Source: Anastrepha obliqua (Eukaryota > Arthropoda > Insecta > Diptera > Tephritidae). Taken from it: a DNA stretch of 64,000 nt. Every line of letters starts with the position of its first letter. Positions within the stretch are counted from its first letter, which is position 1. The position numbers and the translations under genes are program-made. Location: contig NC_072892.1 in NCBI RefSeq assembly GCF_027943255.1, positions 161,822,792-161,886,791 of the forward strand, in the 5' to 3' direction. The notes beneath the pieces were generated by a model. It did no database searches and was not told where the DNA came from. It saw only the letters and a program-made list of their open reading frames with translations. Of this stretch, positions 42,311 to 52,840 are shown in pieces.

Positions 42311-42460
42311 CCTTTTGTCATTAAAATTTATTTTCTACTTTTTAGTTCGATTAGCAATAAAAGCGTGTTTTTTAATTTTTTAAAACTATTTTTTATTTTC
42401 TACTTTTTAGTTCGATTAGCAAAAAAGCGTGTTTTTTAGTTTCTTTAAACTATTTTTATT
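42311..42460. repeat. Right arm plus an adjacent direct copy of the same unit
   Basis: 42311-42395 is the inverted partner of 42020-42105. It is followed at 42396-42460 by a second, direct copy of most of the unit (CTACTTTTTAGTTCGATTAG, AGCGTGTTTTTTAGTTT). Spacer between the arms is about 205 bp without a gene. No target duplication or known terminal motif is visible, so the class of element is unknown. Confidence 0.85.
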
Positions 42461-42644
42461 CAGTCAGTGAATAAATGATTCGATATATTCGTGTTATATT
42501 TAATTCCTTTCTTATCGACTGTGAGTCTAGAGCTATGCAGTTATCGGCCGTGATAAAGAAGTAATCGGGATGAAGAACTTATTTCGTGGAGGAAGCCTGA
42601 GAAACTGATTTACAAGAATAAATAAAGATTTTTCATTTTACAAC

Positions 42645-42671
42645 CAAATTCACCTTACTTTTTGCCCACAG
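42645..42671. repeat. Solo mariner terminus
   Basis: AAATTCACCTTACTTTTTGC followed by CCACAG and TA resembles the right end of the mariner at 38875-39789 (AATGTCACCTTATTTTTTGG, ACACAG, TA). No partner end or coding sequence was found upstream. Confidence 0.5.
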
Positions 42672-42672
42672 T

Positions 42673-43173
42673 AAAAAAAAGAAAATATTAATCCTGGCAA
42701 TGCTAATAAGGATAATGGAAAACTTTTATCAAATTATTGCATTGTCATTGGTCCTTGATAGGTGTGCAAAATTTCAAGTCGATCAGATTTTTAGAAGCCA
42801 GTGAAAATTAAGTTCAAAGATTCCGTTACATACATACATACAACCCGACCTAATAAAAAAGTGTTAAAAATAATTTTTATCGAAGTAATGGGATCTTCAT
42901 CAGACTAATTTACACACATGTAATTCGTTCATTTTTATGTTGGCACTGTGGAGGAGTCTAATGCCATAATGTGAAACTATACTCTTTAGGAGGTGGCACC
43001 ATGAGCGTGCACATGCCGAATCAGGTTGCATCGGGTGTTGTTTTTAAAGTATTGAGAACTTGGCTACGAGTTACATGACTCATTCAAAAAAATATCGTCA
43101 TTTGAATTACCCGCAGCTACTTAAGCCAGAGAGTACTGCAATATGATACAGAAGTGTTCTGCAATGATCTTTT
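42673..43173. other. No gene seen
   Basis: Moderately AT-rich spacer between a mariner end and an R1-like RT piece. No motif supportable. Confidence 0.5.
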
Positions 43174-43305
43174 CTTGGACCAACTCTATGGAACGCTATG
43201 TACGATGGCATTCTTAAAATCGAAAAGGCCAATAACACAACCATAGTGGAATACGCTGACGATATTGCAGTCGTAGTGATTGATAGGCATGTAACAAGGA
43301 TATAA
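43174..43305 (+). pseudogene. R1-like LINE RT palm fragment with intact YADD
   Basis: An open 43-codon frame LGPTLWNAMYDGILKIEK, then NNTTIVEYADDIAVVVIDRH, carries the RT palm motifs with the catalytic Asp pair; a piece of LINE sequence lies directly upstream in another frame. It ends in a stop at 43303 against a CT microsatellite. The block resembles LWNLLYDGVL at 18255 but the two differ in sequence and strand. Confidence 0.8.
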
Positions 43306-43308
43306 AGG

Positions 43309-43508
43309 TGGAACTCTCTCTCTTTCTCTCTTCCTCTCTCTCTATCTCTCTCTCTCGCTCTCTCTCTCGCTCTTTCTCTATCTCTCTCGCTCTCTCTCTA
43401 TCTCTCTCTCTCGCTCTCTCTCTCTCTCTCGCTCTCTCTCTATCTCTCTCGCTCTCTCTCTATCTCTCTCGCTCTCTCTCGCTCTCTCTCTCTATCGCTC
43501 TCTCTCTT
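43309..43508. repeat. CT-rich compound microsatellite
   Basis: About 200 bp of TCTCTC with periodic TCGC and TATC interruptions. The Leu/Ser-rich 75-codon frame across it is an artefact. Confidence 0.97.
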
Positions 43509-43512
43509 AGCT

Positions 43513-44329
43513 TCACAGTCTATGGGGGACCATAGCTTCATCAACAATCCTCCTCCAATGCAGTCTCTCTCTTGCCTCATTTCTCCAATTAAGTTTGCTT
43601 CTCTTTTTTGGTCGGCCTCGCTTTCTTCCTCGAATTGGACGCAAAGTAAACACCCTTTTTTGGATTCTTTCGTAGGGCATTTTTATGGTGTGGCCAATCC
43701 ATCTAATCCGCTGCGCTTTAATAAAACTTTCTACATTTTCACCACCAATAAGGTTTTCAATTTCATTGTTGTAACGGATGGGATACGTACCGTCTTCAAG
43801 CCGAATAGGACCGTAGGTTTTTATCATTATGGTTCTTTCAAATCGCAATAGCTGGTTTATATCATTAACTTTCAGTGTCCAGATTTCAGCACCATAAGTA
43901 AGAGCGTATCAAAGTTTTATACATCTTGATTTTCTGCATTCGTGAGAAAGCCTTTGATCTGAGCAATTTTATATTTGCATAGTACGTCTTATTAGCAGAT
44001 TCAATTCTTTCATCTATTGCAATTGATGTGTATTCGCTGATAGAACGAATCCTAAGTAATTGATTTCACTTGCACTTTTAAAAACAAAATTATCTTTAGC
44101 TAGATTGTTGGCATCCATATTACGTGCTAAGCGAAGCATAAACTTAGTTTTTTCGGCGTTGACATTCAGTCCTATAATTTTTTCTCAGTTTCAACGGAGC
44201 GCCAAGTTTTCGGAAACAGTGTTTGATTTGCTTTCTGTCTAGGCTATCAAAAGCTTGTTTAAAATCCATAAATAGGCAGAATATATCTATGTTTTGCTCG
44301 AAAACTTTTTCAAACATTTGGTTTGCCAA
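43513..44329 (-). pseudogene. RTE-like LINE: palm start and C-terminal region
   Basis: The minus frame 44144-44329 reads NIDIFCLFMDFKQAFDSLDR, the RT block with the first catalytic Asp, then breaks off. 43850-44140 has frame-shifted remnants (EKTKFMLRLARNM, SANKTYYANI). 43513-43848 reads RFERTIMIKTYGPIRLEDGT, IKAQRIRWIGHTIKMPYERI and GRKRGRPKKRSKLNW, the typical C-terminal tail. The YADD segment is deleted. The upstream end is cut by a DD41D fragment at 44318. Confidence 0.82.
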
Positions 44330-44910
44330 TGCATCCAGAAAAGGTCACAGTTTGGTGGGGTTTATGGGCTGGAGGTATCATTGGACCGTACTTCTTCAAA
44401 GATGCTGCGAATCGTAACGTAACTGTGGTGAGCGCTACCGTTAAATTATATCCAACATTTTTTTGCCCAAAATGCAACAGCTTGACTTGCATGCCATGTG
44501 ACTTCAGCGAGACGGTGCCACATGCCACACAGCACGCGTAACAATGGACTTGTTGAGAGGTGAGTTCGGTGAACATTTCAATTGACCACCCAGATCGTGC
44601 GATACAACGCCTTTAGATTATTTTTTGGTGGGGCTATGTTAAAGCTCATGTCCATTCAGACAAGCCTTCTTCAATTAACGCATTGGAAGACAACATTAAA
44701 CCATTTATATGTGAGATACCGGCCGAGTATGCCAAAATTGAACTAAGCGGATGGACCATTTGAAGCGCAGTCGCGGTCAACATTTGCATGAAATAATCTT
44801 TAAACATTAAATTATATGGACTGCACTATCGATTTAAATAAAAATGTAATGCAGTTTTCCGAATTTTACGTGTGTTTTTTTGAAAAACTTTCCTATAGCT
44901 CTTAAAAAAT
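44318..44910 (+). mobile_element. DD41D mariner fragment, catalytic half to right end
   Basis: Begins within the gene at LPMHPEKVTVWWGLWAGGII (44318 on), runs through LTCMPCDFSETVPHATQHA (second Asp region frameshifted), a degraded third block near 44580-44640 and the tail AHVHSDKPSSINALEDNIK to about 44810. The right end TTTCCTATAGCTCTTAAAAA, ATCAC matches the inner left end of the element at 37887. The 5' third is missing. Confidence 0.82.
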
Positions 44911-45235
44911 CACAGTTATATATGCCAATAGAATAAATAAAGGTTGTGTGGAATGCAAAAGATTATCTGGAAAGAACGAGTCCGCAAGTCGTCCGGTAAC
45001 ATCTGCCGTTCATTGTGCGATTCGCTCCACTCGGCCGGCTTAGACGACACATCACAAAATCCGCTGTATCTCCGAAAATAACTCGAATTTTGAAAAATCC
45101 GTTGAAGGGCATATTTTTGAAGGTCTAAACTTTGAAAATATGCAAAAAAAATCAATATTTTCACATATCTAGACCAGGGGTATTCTTTAAGCAATAAATC
45201 TTATTCAGGAAGATACTGGGACACAGACTGCAACG
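44911..45235. other. No gene seen
   Basis: Spacer with AT-rich and mixed sequence between a DD41D end and a LINE tail. No conserved frame. Confidence 0.45.
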
Positions 45236-45560
45236 ATTTTTTTTCCTTGTTCACTGTGCTCTGGAGCATAGGGCCTCGACAAGACTTTTCCAACGTACAC
45301 GGTTCTGGGCTGTTGTTTTCGCGCCGTTCCAAAAGATGTCGGCATCTGCTAGTTCGCGAAACATCGACCTTCTCCAGTATTCTTTGGCCAACCGCGACCC
45401 CTGTTCCCTTGCGGGTTCCAGCCCAGTGCCATTCTCGTGATGCTATCTGCTGATTTCCTAAGCGTGTGACCTATCCAACGATTTGCCATAGGATGGGATC
45501 CTCATTCGTTAATCTCTACAGCGTATTCATCAGCGTTGGTGGCTCGTGGTGTTCGGCCAG
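45236..45560 (-). pseudogene. LINE C-terminus (ALCS family), decayed
   Basis: On the minus strand the region corresponds to 50630-50930: [14 protein letters not shown] codons, the ADADIxW block and the terminal GTCGAGGCCCTATGCTCC near 45265. Several frameshifts. The 3' end carries AAAAAAAA on the minus strand at 45236-45243. Confidence 0.75.
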
Positions 45561-46384
45561 AGTAATTACCCGGGTAAATGTTTTCTGTTTCTCTCTCTCT
45601 ATTATTTTTACGAATCAAAAACCTCAATTAACCATTCTAGCGAGCAATTTATTATTAAAAATTGTTATTCATTTCTTGCAACCGGTTTCCTGGTGCTCTG
45701 CTAATAGCCTAAAACTAAGCATACACTATGTAAAGTTATTACTAAATAATTACTTACTTCTGCTACTCTAACTGCCACTACTGAAAATTTGCACAAAACG
45801 AATTTCATCTGCTCTCAAATACAGCTGAGTTAAGTAAAAATCTGTCATGCACACAAAAGTGATTAAATAAACATCCAGTAGATAAAATTTAACAAATTTA
45901 AGAAAAAGTTGTGCCAATACATTCTGTGGTCTATGAATTAATAACTAGACCCACACAATGGAAATTGCATAGTCGACTCACTTCGTGCGCTATGTGTGGC
46001 CACATCTGTCTAAATATGTACGAGTATATGCGCTTTCGAGTTACAGTTGTGTAAAAAATCTGAGCTGCTCTACTCTGCTCTGAGTACTTGAGAACAATTC
46101 TATTTAAATTATAATATGTCCGTCCAATATTTAAAGTGATATGTATCACTACCCTCCAGAGTAGGTATTGAAAATGTACTCAACAAGTAAGAAAAGCTAA
46201 GTTGGGTCAGGACTGGACTTTATAAAGCCGCTTGTCTGTGTTTATGTGGCCACCTGGGTTAAGTTCGTAATAAAATGCTGCAGTGGTCATCACAGGAAAA
46301 ACCAGAGTATCGGCAAATCAGAACTGTATTTGAAAGAAATTGTGGCACGTATGTTTGACAACAGGAACGTATAACTTAGTAACG
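45561..46384. other. No gene seen
   Basis: AT-rich spacer; short low-complexity frames only. Confidence 0.5.
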
Positions 46385-46945
46385 GCTGTTTTTTAGATTT
46401 ATCGATATCGATAACTATGATTTGCCAGCTGAGAATGATAAAGTGTGTTGACATTTTTATTCTGCAAGGCTTAGCAAGTCATCATGGAACTTTACTTGTG
46501 GAACTATACTTTGAAAAAAATAAATCTGCTTGCAAAGTTCTTTGTGCACTTTGTCTAATATACGGTCAACATAATGACTGAGCAAGCAATTCGAGCAGTT
46601 ACTGATCGTTTTCGCACTAATTTTACTCTTCTCGATTCAAAATCATCAACGAAGAGAATATAGCTGCTGTAGCGCGAGGTGTTAAAGAAGGCGCCAAAAT
46701 TTCGATTCGTTGTCATTCTTAGCTTATTGTTCTTTGACCTTCGACAAATTTTACATAAGCATTTTGGCTTTCGTGCCTATAAACTACAGCTCGTGCAAGA
46801 ATTGAAGCCAGATGACTATCGTTTGCGTCGCATTTGAGCTGATTGGGCTCATTTGGATGTATTGTTCCGATTTTTTGAAAAAGGTAGTAAAAAAAAGTAA
46901 TAAAATTTTCATTAAAAAAAATAAATGGCATGAAATTAGCTTTTC
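46385..46945 (+). mobile_element. DD41D mariner fragment, N-terminal half
   Basis: Left end GGCTGTTTTTTAGATTTATC resembles the DD41D terminus at 19968. The plus strand reads MTEQAIRAVTDRFRTNFTLL (46574 on; helix-turn-helix region) and, after a deletion and frameshift, KHFGFRAYKLQLVQELKPDD and RLRRI, stop, ADWAH at 46755-46840. The catalytic core is missing. A short retroelement tail abuts it at 46947. Confidence 0.72.
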
Positions 46946-46946
46946 T

Positions 46947-46990
46947 TCTTCTTGATTAGCGCAATAACCGCTTAACCGATTTTGGCCTAG
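46947..46990 (-). repeat. Tail of the 29547-type short retroelement
   Basis: CTTCTTCTTGATTAGCGCAA followed by TAACCGCTTAACCGATTTTG matches the left 45 bp of the insert at 29547 (CTTCTTCTTAATTGGTGCGA, TAACCGCTTACGCGATTTTG). Only the end carrying the GAA-type tail is present. Confidence 0.65.
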
Positions 46991-47011
46991 CAAAAGTCCA
47001 AAAATCTTCTT

Positions 47012-47365
47012 GCATTTTGGTTGCTAAAACAAGCAAAACACAAAGAAAAAGACACCGTTACTCATTGCATCAGTGGCGCCAGCAAGAGGAAGCGGGCAAC
47101 CGCGGTAGTAGCGCAGACACACCAAATCTAGAGAAGCCTTCAACCATCTGTGCGATCCTTCTGAGAGAAAAATGTGAAACACAGATGGCGCTCCGAGCGG
47201 TAAGAAGGCGTTGTTCCTAAGCAACGACAGGTGGGCATTCCCACTATTTAAGACTGGTAGTGACAGGCTAATCACCTACCCTCTCAGAAATCAAAACAGA
47301 TTAGCAAAACTAACGCAAGGCTGAGTCTTGTCGAGGCCCTATGCTCCCGAGAGGAGTGAACAAGG
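47012..47365 (+). mobile_element. Short retroelement copy 1 with LINE-like 3' end
   Basis: About 350 bp that align from TTGCATT to GAGTGAACAAGG with 52487-52840 at roughly 85-90% identity by eye. The last 40-45 bp (GTCTTGTCGAGGCCCTATGC, TCCCGAGAGGAGTGAACAAG) equal the 3' terminal sequence of the ALCS-type LINE at 45236 and 50640, whereas the upstream part does not match that LINE's coding sequence. This is the layout of a SINE that borrows a LINE tail. A weak A-box-like TAGCGCAGAC (47109) and B-box-like TGTGCGATCC (47148) are present in both copies. Confidence 0.7.
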
Positions 47366-49574
47366 AAAAACAAATTTATCATTTCAATCTCATTCTCAAT
47401 CTCTTACAAAAATACACTTAACTTGGCCCATTTTCCCTTCGCATCACTTACAGTTGTATGCTTGCGCTTCGCTGGCGCAGATTTTTTCGCTGATTTGTTT
47501 ATGTATTTGAATATAACCCGAAAAGTTATATGAATTCCATAATGATACTTGCAGGAATTATTGAGTTTCATAGTTTCAGCTATTAAATAAAAACAAAACT
47601 ATAAAAGTTATATCTGAGGAGCGGGAATATTTCCCAAACAAACTAAACTCCCAACAATTTTGAACAAAAAATTTTTTTTAATTAAAAATTTTTTTTTTTA
47701 ATTTGTTTTTTTTTTTTTAATTAAATAAATATTTAAACAAATTATAAAAATTATTTAGTTTTTAAATTCAAAATAAGAAATTTTAATTTTTAAATTAAAA
47801 AAATTTAATTTTCAAATAAAAAAAATTTAATATTTAAATTAAAAACATTTAAAGTTTAATTTTAAAATTTTCAGAAAAAAATTGATTTTTAAATTAAAAA
47901 AAAAAAAACATTTATATAAATAATTTTTAAATAAAAGAAAATAAAAATATAATTAAAAATATGAAAATTAAGTGTAGGTATATTTTATACCAAAAAATAA
48001 TAAAATATGTATACAAAAATGAAGATGTTTACTGTAAAAAACTCTTTACCAAGCCCTGCAACCTAGAGTAAATCTCAATTTTTACTAAATTATTAAATTT
48101 TTCCAAAAATATTTAGCTTACTTTTTGTTACACTAAAACGTTTAATTAAACGAGATTTTAGAATAATTGACGACAATGCCCAAAATAACTGGAAACTTGA
48201 CCTAGAATCACTATAGCAATCAGGAATCTCGCTATACCAAACCAGCTGCTTCAGTTTTGCACAACACTGTATATGGCTTCGGAATTATATATTATGCACG
48301 CTTGCTTTTATATTCAAGTATGTATGCCTGCATGCATGTATGTATGTGTGTACACACAGCTTTTGCTTGTTATCATCATTTGACTACAACTATTTGTAGC
48401 AATGCAGGCACTTACACGCACCCGCACCCACACTAAAGCCAATGTACACTCCATTACAATATTCCACATCTTATTCAAATAATGCAGTAGAGAGACTAGA
48501 GAGTTGACTAGCTGTTGTTGTTGTGAAATTTCTTTTAATTAAAATTGCATTCATCTTCAAAATTTTCATTTCCATTTGTAAGTACAAATGTGTGTGTGTG
48601 TATGTGTTTGGAGTCTTTTGTGCATGCAAATGTTGTAAGCTTCCATATTGGTGATATGCACAAAAGGCAAATTTCACACATACACCCGTGCACACACACA
48701 CAGAGCAACACTCTTTGATCTGCACTTTTTGGCGCACTTTGCTGCTACGCCATCTACTCCATACAAAATATTCATCTGCGGCATAAAGAAAATGACAGCA
48801 TTGAAGTGCTTTTCTTTCACACAATAAATAATAATGAAATTGCTGCATAAAGCATGCAACAGCATAGAGTATTTATGTACATACTCGTATGTGTGTATGT
48901 GTAATAAATAAATATAAGGCAAGCTGCAAAGAGCCGCCTAGAAACATGTGTCCATGTGTGGGTGGTGGTATGGGTATGAGCAAATGTTTGCAGTTCATTT
49001 GCTCATAAGTAAAATTGGGCGAGATGCGGTGATTGCACTTAAATCAGTTACATGAACTTACATGATTGTGTGTGTTTGTGCCTATGTTGGGCTGTGTGTA
49101 GGACAGGTGTACTTTGAATGCTCATATAAGCAAGTAGCTTGGTAGTTGTTGCTGTGAACACGCATGGGCATTTCTACCAACTAAGAAGCGGTTGCAAATA
49201 ATTATACGAATTTGCTTTCTGATGCCGTCTAATTTCGCCTGTTTGTCTAATTTATCTCGCATGCTATTTAATTTAAAAAAGATGATGGGGGTGCCGTTCT
49301 CTTCGTAGGGGAAGTGCTTCTAAAGCCATACTTGTGCAGTCGGCAAGCAGACAACTAAGGAATCAGATTATTAAATAGGTACAATAACATTAATCCGAAG
49401 CTGTGAGACGTAGTGAAATTAATTGGCTGTATGGGGATTTTTTGGAAAGTGCATGAAATTCCTCAATTAAGGATTAGACTACTGCAGACGCACAAAAAAG
49501 GCATATTTTGAGAAGGTAGTTTTCTAAGAAGAATTGTTAAAAACTATATAAACTATTTTTCTGAAGTGAATATA
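47366..49574. other. AT-rich low complexity and microsatellites, no gene
   Basis: 47640-47960 is nearly pure A/T with TTTAAATTAAAAA words. 48325-48352 has TATG/CATG repeats and 48588-48610 a GT run. The frames at 48471-48922 are not conserved in any way I recognise. Confidence 0.55.
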
Positions 49575-50600
49575 AGATGAAAGGTCAGCTGCACCGTCTT
49601 CCTTCGACGAAGCTCTTCAAACTGTATCTGCAATTTTTAATTGACGTTGAACGTAAGATTGAAAAAGAAAGATTTTTTTTAACTAAATATGTAAAAAGCC
49701 CACAAAAAGGAAAAATGTGTAATATATTGAATTCGTGAAAACATTGAAAAGCAAAGCTGAAGAAATAAAAAAAAAATTAGCCGAAACATTTTTGTATAAA
49801 AAATTGTTTATAAAAAAATTATTAAAATCAGTATAATAAAAGAAATATGTTCATCCGAATATACAAGAAAATATATATGTATAAAAGAAAATGCCAGCCG
49901 CACCGCTTTTTTTCAACGAACCCTTTTTTGAAGTGCTTATGGTCGGACCAACTCCATCTGTCATTTCTAATTTACGTTGAACATTTGCCGTTTTTTGGAC
50001 TAAAAATGTGAAAAGCCCAAAAAAACCAGGAAAAATGTTTGATATGTGGAATTCGAGAAAATTTTCAAAAGCAAAGTTGAAGAGTTAGAAAAAATTATAT
50101 AAAAAATGTTTATATAAAAAATTTTTTATAAAAAAATTATGTAAAATATCGAAAAAATGTATCCGTACTTACATACAAAACTTACAATAATTGAATGAAA
50201 ATTAATGAATGTATAAGAAATTAAATATTTGTAAAAGAAAATACCGGCCGCACCGTTTTTCTTCGACGAATCCTTTCTTGAAGCGTTTGCGGTTGAACCA
50301 ACTGCATCTAAAATTTTTCATTAACTTTGAAAATTTGTTGTCGACTGCACATGTAACCAGTCAGAGAAGAACTGGAGGCTTTTTTGATACATCGAATTCG
50401 CAAACACATTTAAAAAAATTCACAAATTCAAAAAAAAAACACAAATTATCCGAAAAATTTGTTTATTAAAAAAAGTTGAGGAAAAAAATGGTTTAACATA
50501 TCGAAAAATCTATCCGTACTTTCATACAGAACATAATTGGGAATATACAAAAATGTAAATATAAAAAAAATGGCTACTGCACCGATTTTCTTCGACGAAC
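49575..50600. repeat. Diverged ~330 bp tandem repeat, three units and a partial fourth
   Basis: The marker word GCACCG (with TTCxACGAA close behind) recurs at 49591, 49900, 50250 and 50579, spacing 309, 350 and 329 bp. Each unit then holds a TCATTAACxTTGAA-like block, a GGAAAAATG block and GAATTCGxxAAAAxA, followed by AT-rich sequence. Units are only moderately similar, so the array is old. The fourth unit is cut off by a LINE at about 50600. No ORF runs through the units. Confidence 0.8.
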
Positions 50601-51360
50601 ATTTCCAAAAATAAACTTCCAACTTTCATTTTAAGTCCGCTCGGGAGCATACGGCCTCGACAAGTCTTTTCCATCGCACACGGTTCTGGGCTGTTGTTTC
50701 GTTTCGTTCCAAGAGATGTCGGCATCTGCTAGCTCGCGCATCATCGACCTTCTCCAAGTAATCTTTGGCCGACCGCGACCTCTGCTCTGTTGCGGGTTCC
50801 AGTTCAGTGACATTCTCGCGATGATATCAGGTGATTTTCTAAACGTGTGGCCTATCCATCGCCACTTTCTGCATTTGGTTTGCCATAGGATAGGCTCCTT
50901 ATTAGTTGATCTCCACAGCGCGTCGTTGCTGCTGGTGTTCGGCCAAAATATAATACAGATGATGCGCAGGCTTTTGTTGATGAAGGATTGTACCCTCTAT
51001 GTTATGGTGCTGGAAAGCAGCCATGTTTCACTTCTGTACAACAATACTAATTTCACACATGAGCTGAATATTCGCAGTTAAGAGTGCTTGGAGGTTTTTG
51101 AACTCGCCCATACTGTATGCATTCGCCCTAATGCCGCCCTTTATTTTATTTAGCATGTAGCCTACATCTTCATCTGCTCCGCCGTCTGTCGTTATAATGT
51201 AGCCGTGGTGGCTTTTCAGCGTGACTAGTCTGTCCGCCTTCGTTTGTATACCAGTTATTTCGAGAGAGAGGTGGCAGATGTCATCAGCGAAGTCCAGTTC
51301 CTCAAGATGCTTGGTGAAGCTCCATAAGGAACCTCTTTCGTTCAGGGTCAATTGGGTGAC
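50600..51360 (-). pseudogene. LINE RT 3' half (ALCS family), best copy in the window
   Basis: The minus frame 51028-51351 carries EELDFADDICHLSLEITGIQ (RT active site FADD intact) and DGGADEDVGYMLNKIKGGIR (thumb). 50631-50813 carries [35 protein letters not shown]. 50522-50725 overlaps it with the end VRWKxLVEALCS-like codons after a frameshift. Frameshifts near 51000 and 50700 break it. 5'-truncated; no RNase H. I place it among RNase H-less LINEs (RTE/CR1-like) without deciding the clade. Confidence 0.85.
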
Positions 51361-52339
51361 GACGTCTTGTGTAGGACGATGGCGAAGAGATGGGGCGACA
51401 GGGGCAACCTTGCCTTGCGCCTGTGTTGATGGTCAAATGGGTTGCTGATATTGCCATTGTGTAGCACTAGCAGTTTGGAGTTCCTATAAAGGGCTATAAT
51501 GACGCAGATTATCTTAACAGGAACCCATTTTCTCTACAAGCGCTATAAACTTGGTGGATATGATTTTGAAAATTTATGTTACCTTCCAATATCAACTAAA
51601 TTGGGCTAAGATCAGCAGTTTGCCTGACCACTTCAGTGCCTTTCAAGCTCAGCTAGCTAGCATAGCTATAACAAAAGCTGCCTGACGAGTCAGAGCCTCA
51701 CTCAGTGTACCACAAACTACTACTAACAACTCTGGCGGTTAGGCTGTCATTAAATATACATAGTGCTGAAATATTTTTTTCTAAAGTAGCAATTGGAAAT
51801 TTGAATGATCTAAGCTGCGTACCACGAATTTTGTGTGGTTCCTGGATACAGAAACATTTCTGGAAATTGAAACGCGGTAAACCTGGCAATGAGGGGAACT
51901 GGTCTTAAATAAGTCAACCCTACATAGCGTATGGGCATCCCTTTATCCTCAGGCAAGGTTTAGGTCGATCTTCAACGCACAGGTCAACAATGGATGAACC
52001 AGAGAGCGCTTTTTTGAGACAGGTGTGGTCTAGAAGAAATGAGCACAAAACTGAATTCCTCATCGATCTAGACAGGCCTTCCAATAGTACAGTGATTTAT
52101 TGTCCTCACCAGGCACTGCCTAGCGGGAACACATCAAAACCATATGGGGTTCTAATTACCTCTGCCGCAGCCGCAGAGCGGCTACTACTATTCTGCTCTT
52201 GCCAGAACGCGATATCGCTGTCTAACCTCTTAGTTGTTTAAATGGCAGAACTCGCAGCCGTCGACAATACTTCATTGTTTATTAGAAGAAAAAAGTGGTT
52301 CTATCACATTGGGAATACTTAGGAGAGATACTTGAGTTC
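51361..52339. other. Mixed spacer, no gene identified
   Basis: Base composition is more balanced than average here. Frames of 60-85 codons at 51698-52241 show no motif I recognise. Possibly old LINE untranslated sequence. Confidence 0.4.
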
Positions 52340-52430
52340 GGATGAGTGGTAACACAATGGATCTCTAGAGCCAAGCAAACCCTCAGCCTCATGGAGAGGG
52401 CCAACCACCGTAACCTAACCTAACCTAAAT
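52340..52430 (+). repeat. LINE 3' terminal sequence with CCTAA tail
   Basis: GAGAGGGCCAACCACCGTAACCTAACCTAACCTAAAT is a short 3' UTR ending in a tandem CCTAA tail, like the ends seen at 41270 and 61660. No coding part can be joined to it with confidence. Confidence 0.5.
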
Positions 52431-52486
52431 TAAGTTGAATTGGTGTTCATTGAGGAGCAGTAAACCTATTGCAGTATGCGCATTAT

Positions 52487-52840
52487 TTGCATTGTGACTG
52501 GTAAAACAAGCAAAATACAAAGAAAAAAACACAGTTACAGTTGCATCAGTGGCGCCAGCAAGAGCAAGCGGGCGACTGCGGTAATAGCGCAGACACATGA
52601 AAATTAGCGAAGTCCTCAACCATTTGTGCGATCCTTCTGACAGAAAAATGTGAAACACAGATGGCGCTTCAAGAAATAAGAAGGCGTTCTTCCTAAGCAA
52701 CGACAGGTGGGGATTCCCACTACTTAGGACTGGTAGCGGCAGGCTAACTATCCTGTCAGATTAACGAATCCAACGCAACACTGAGTCTTGTCGAGGCCCT
52801 TTGCTACCAAGAGGAGTGAACAAGGACAAAAAAACACCTA
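52487..52840 (+). mobile_element. Short retroelement copy 2 with LINE-like 3' end
   Basis: Aligns with 47012-47365 throughout: AAAACAAGCAAAA, GCATCAGTGGCGCCAGCAAG, AACACAGATGGCGCT, AGCAACGACAGGTGG and the shared LINE-type end GTCGAGGCCCTTTGCTACCA, ending in AACAAGGACAAAAAAA. No ORF. Target duplication not identified. Confidence 0.72.

Noticed and set aside
43308..43535. 75-codon Ser/Leu ORF resembling a signal or membrane peptide
   Set aside because: Translation of a CT microsatellite.
49575..50600. CRISPR-like array
   Set aside because: Repeat units are about 330 bp and diverged, there are no short identical repeats with unique spacers, and the genome is eukaryotic.
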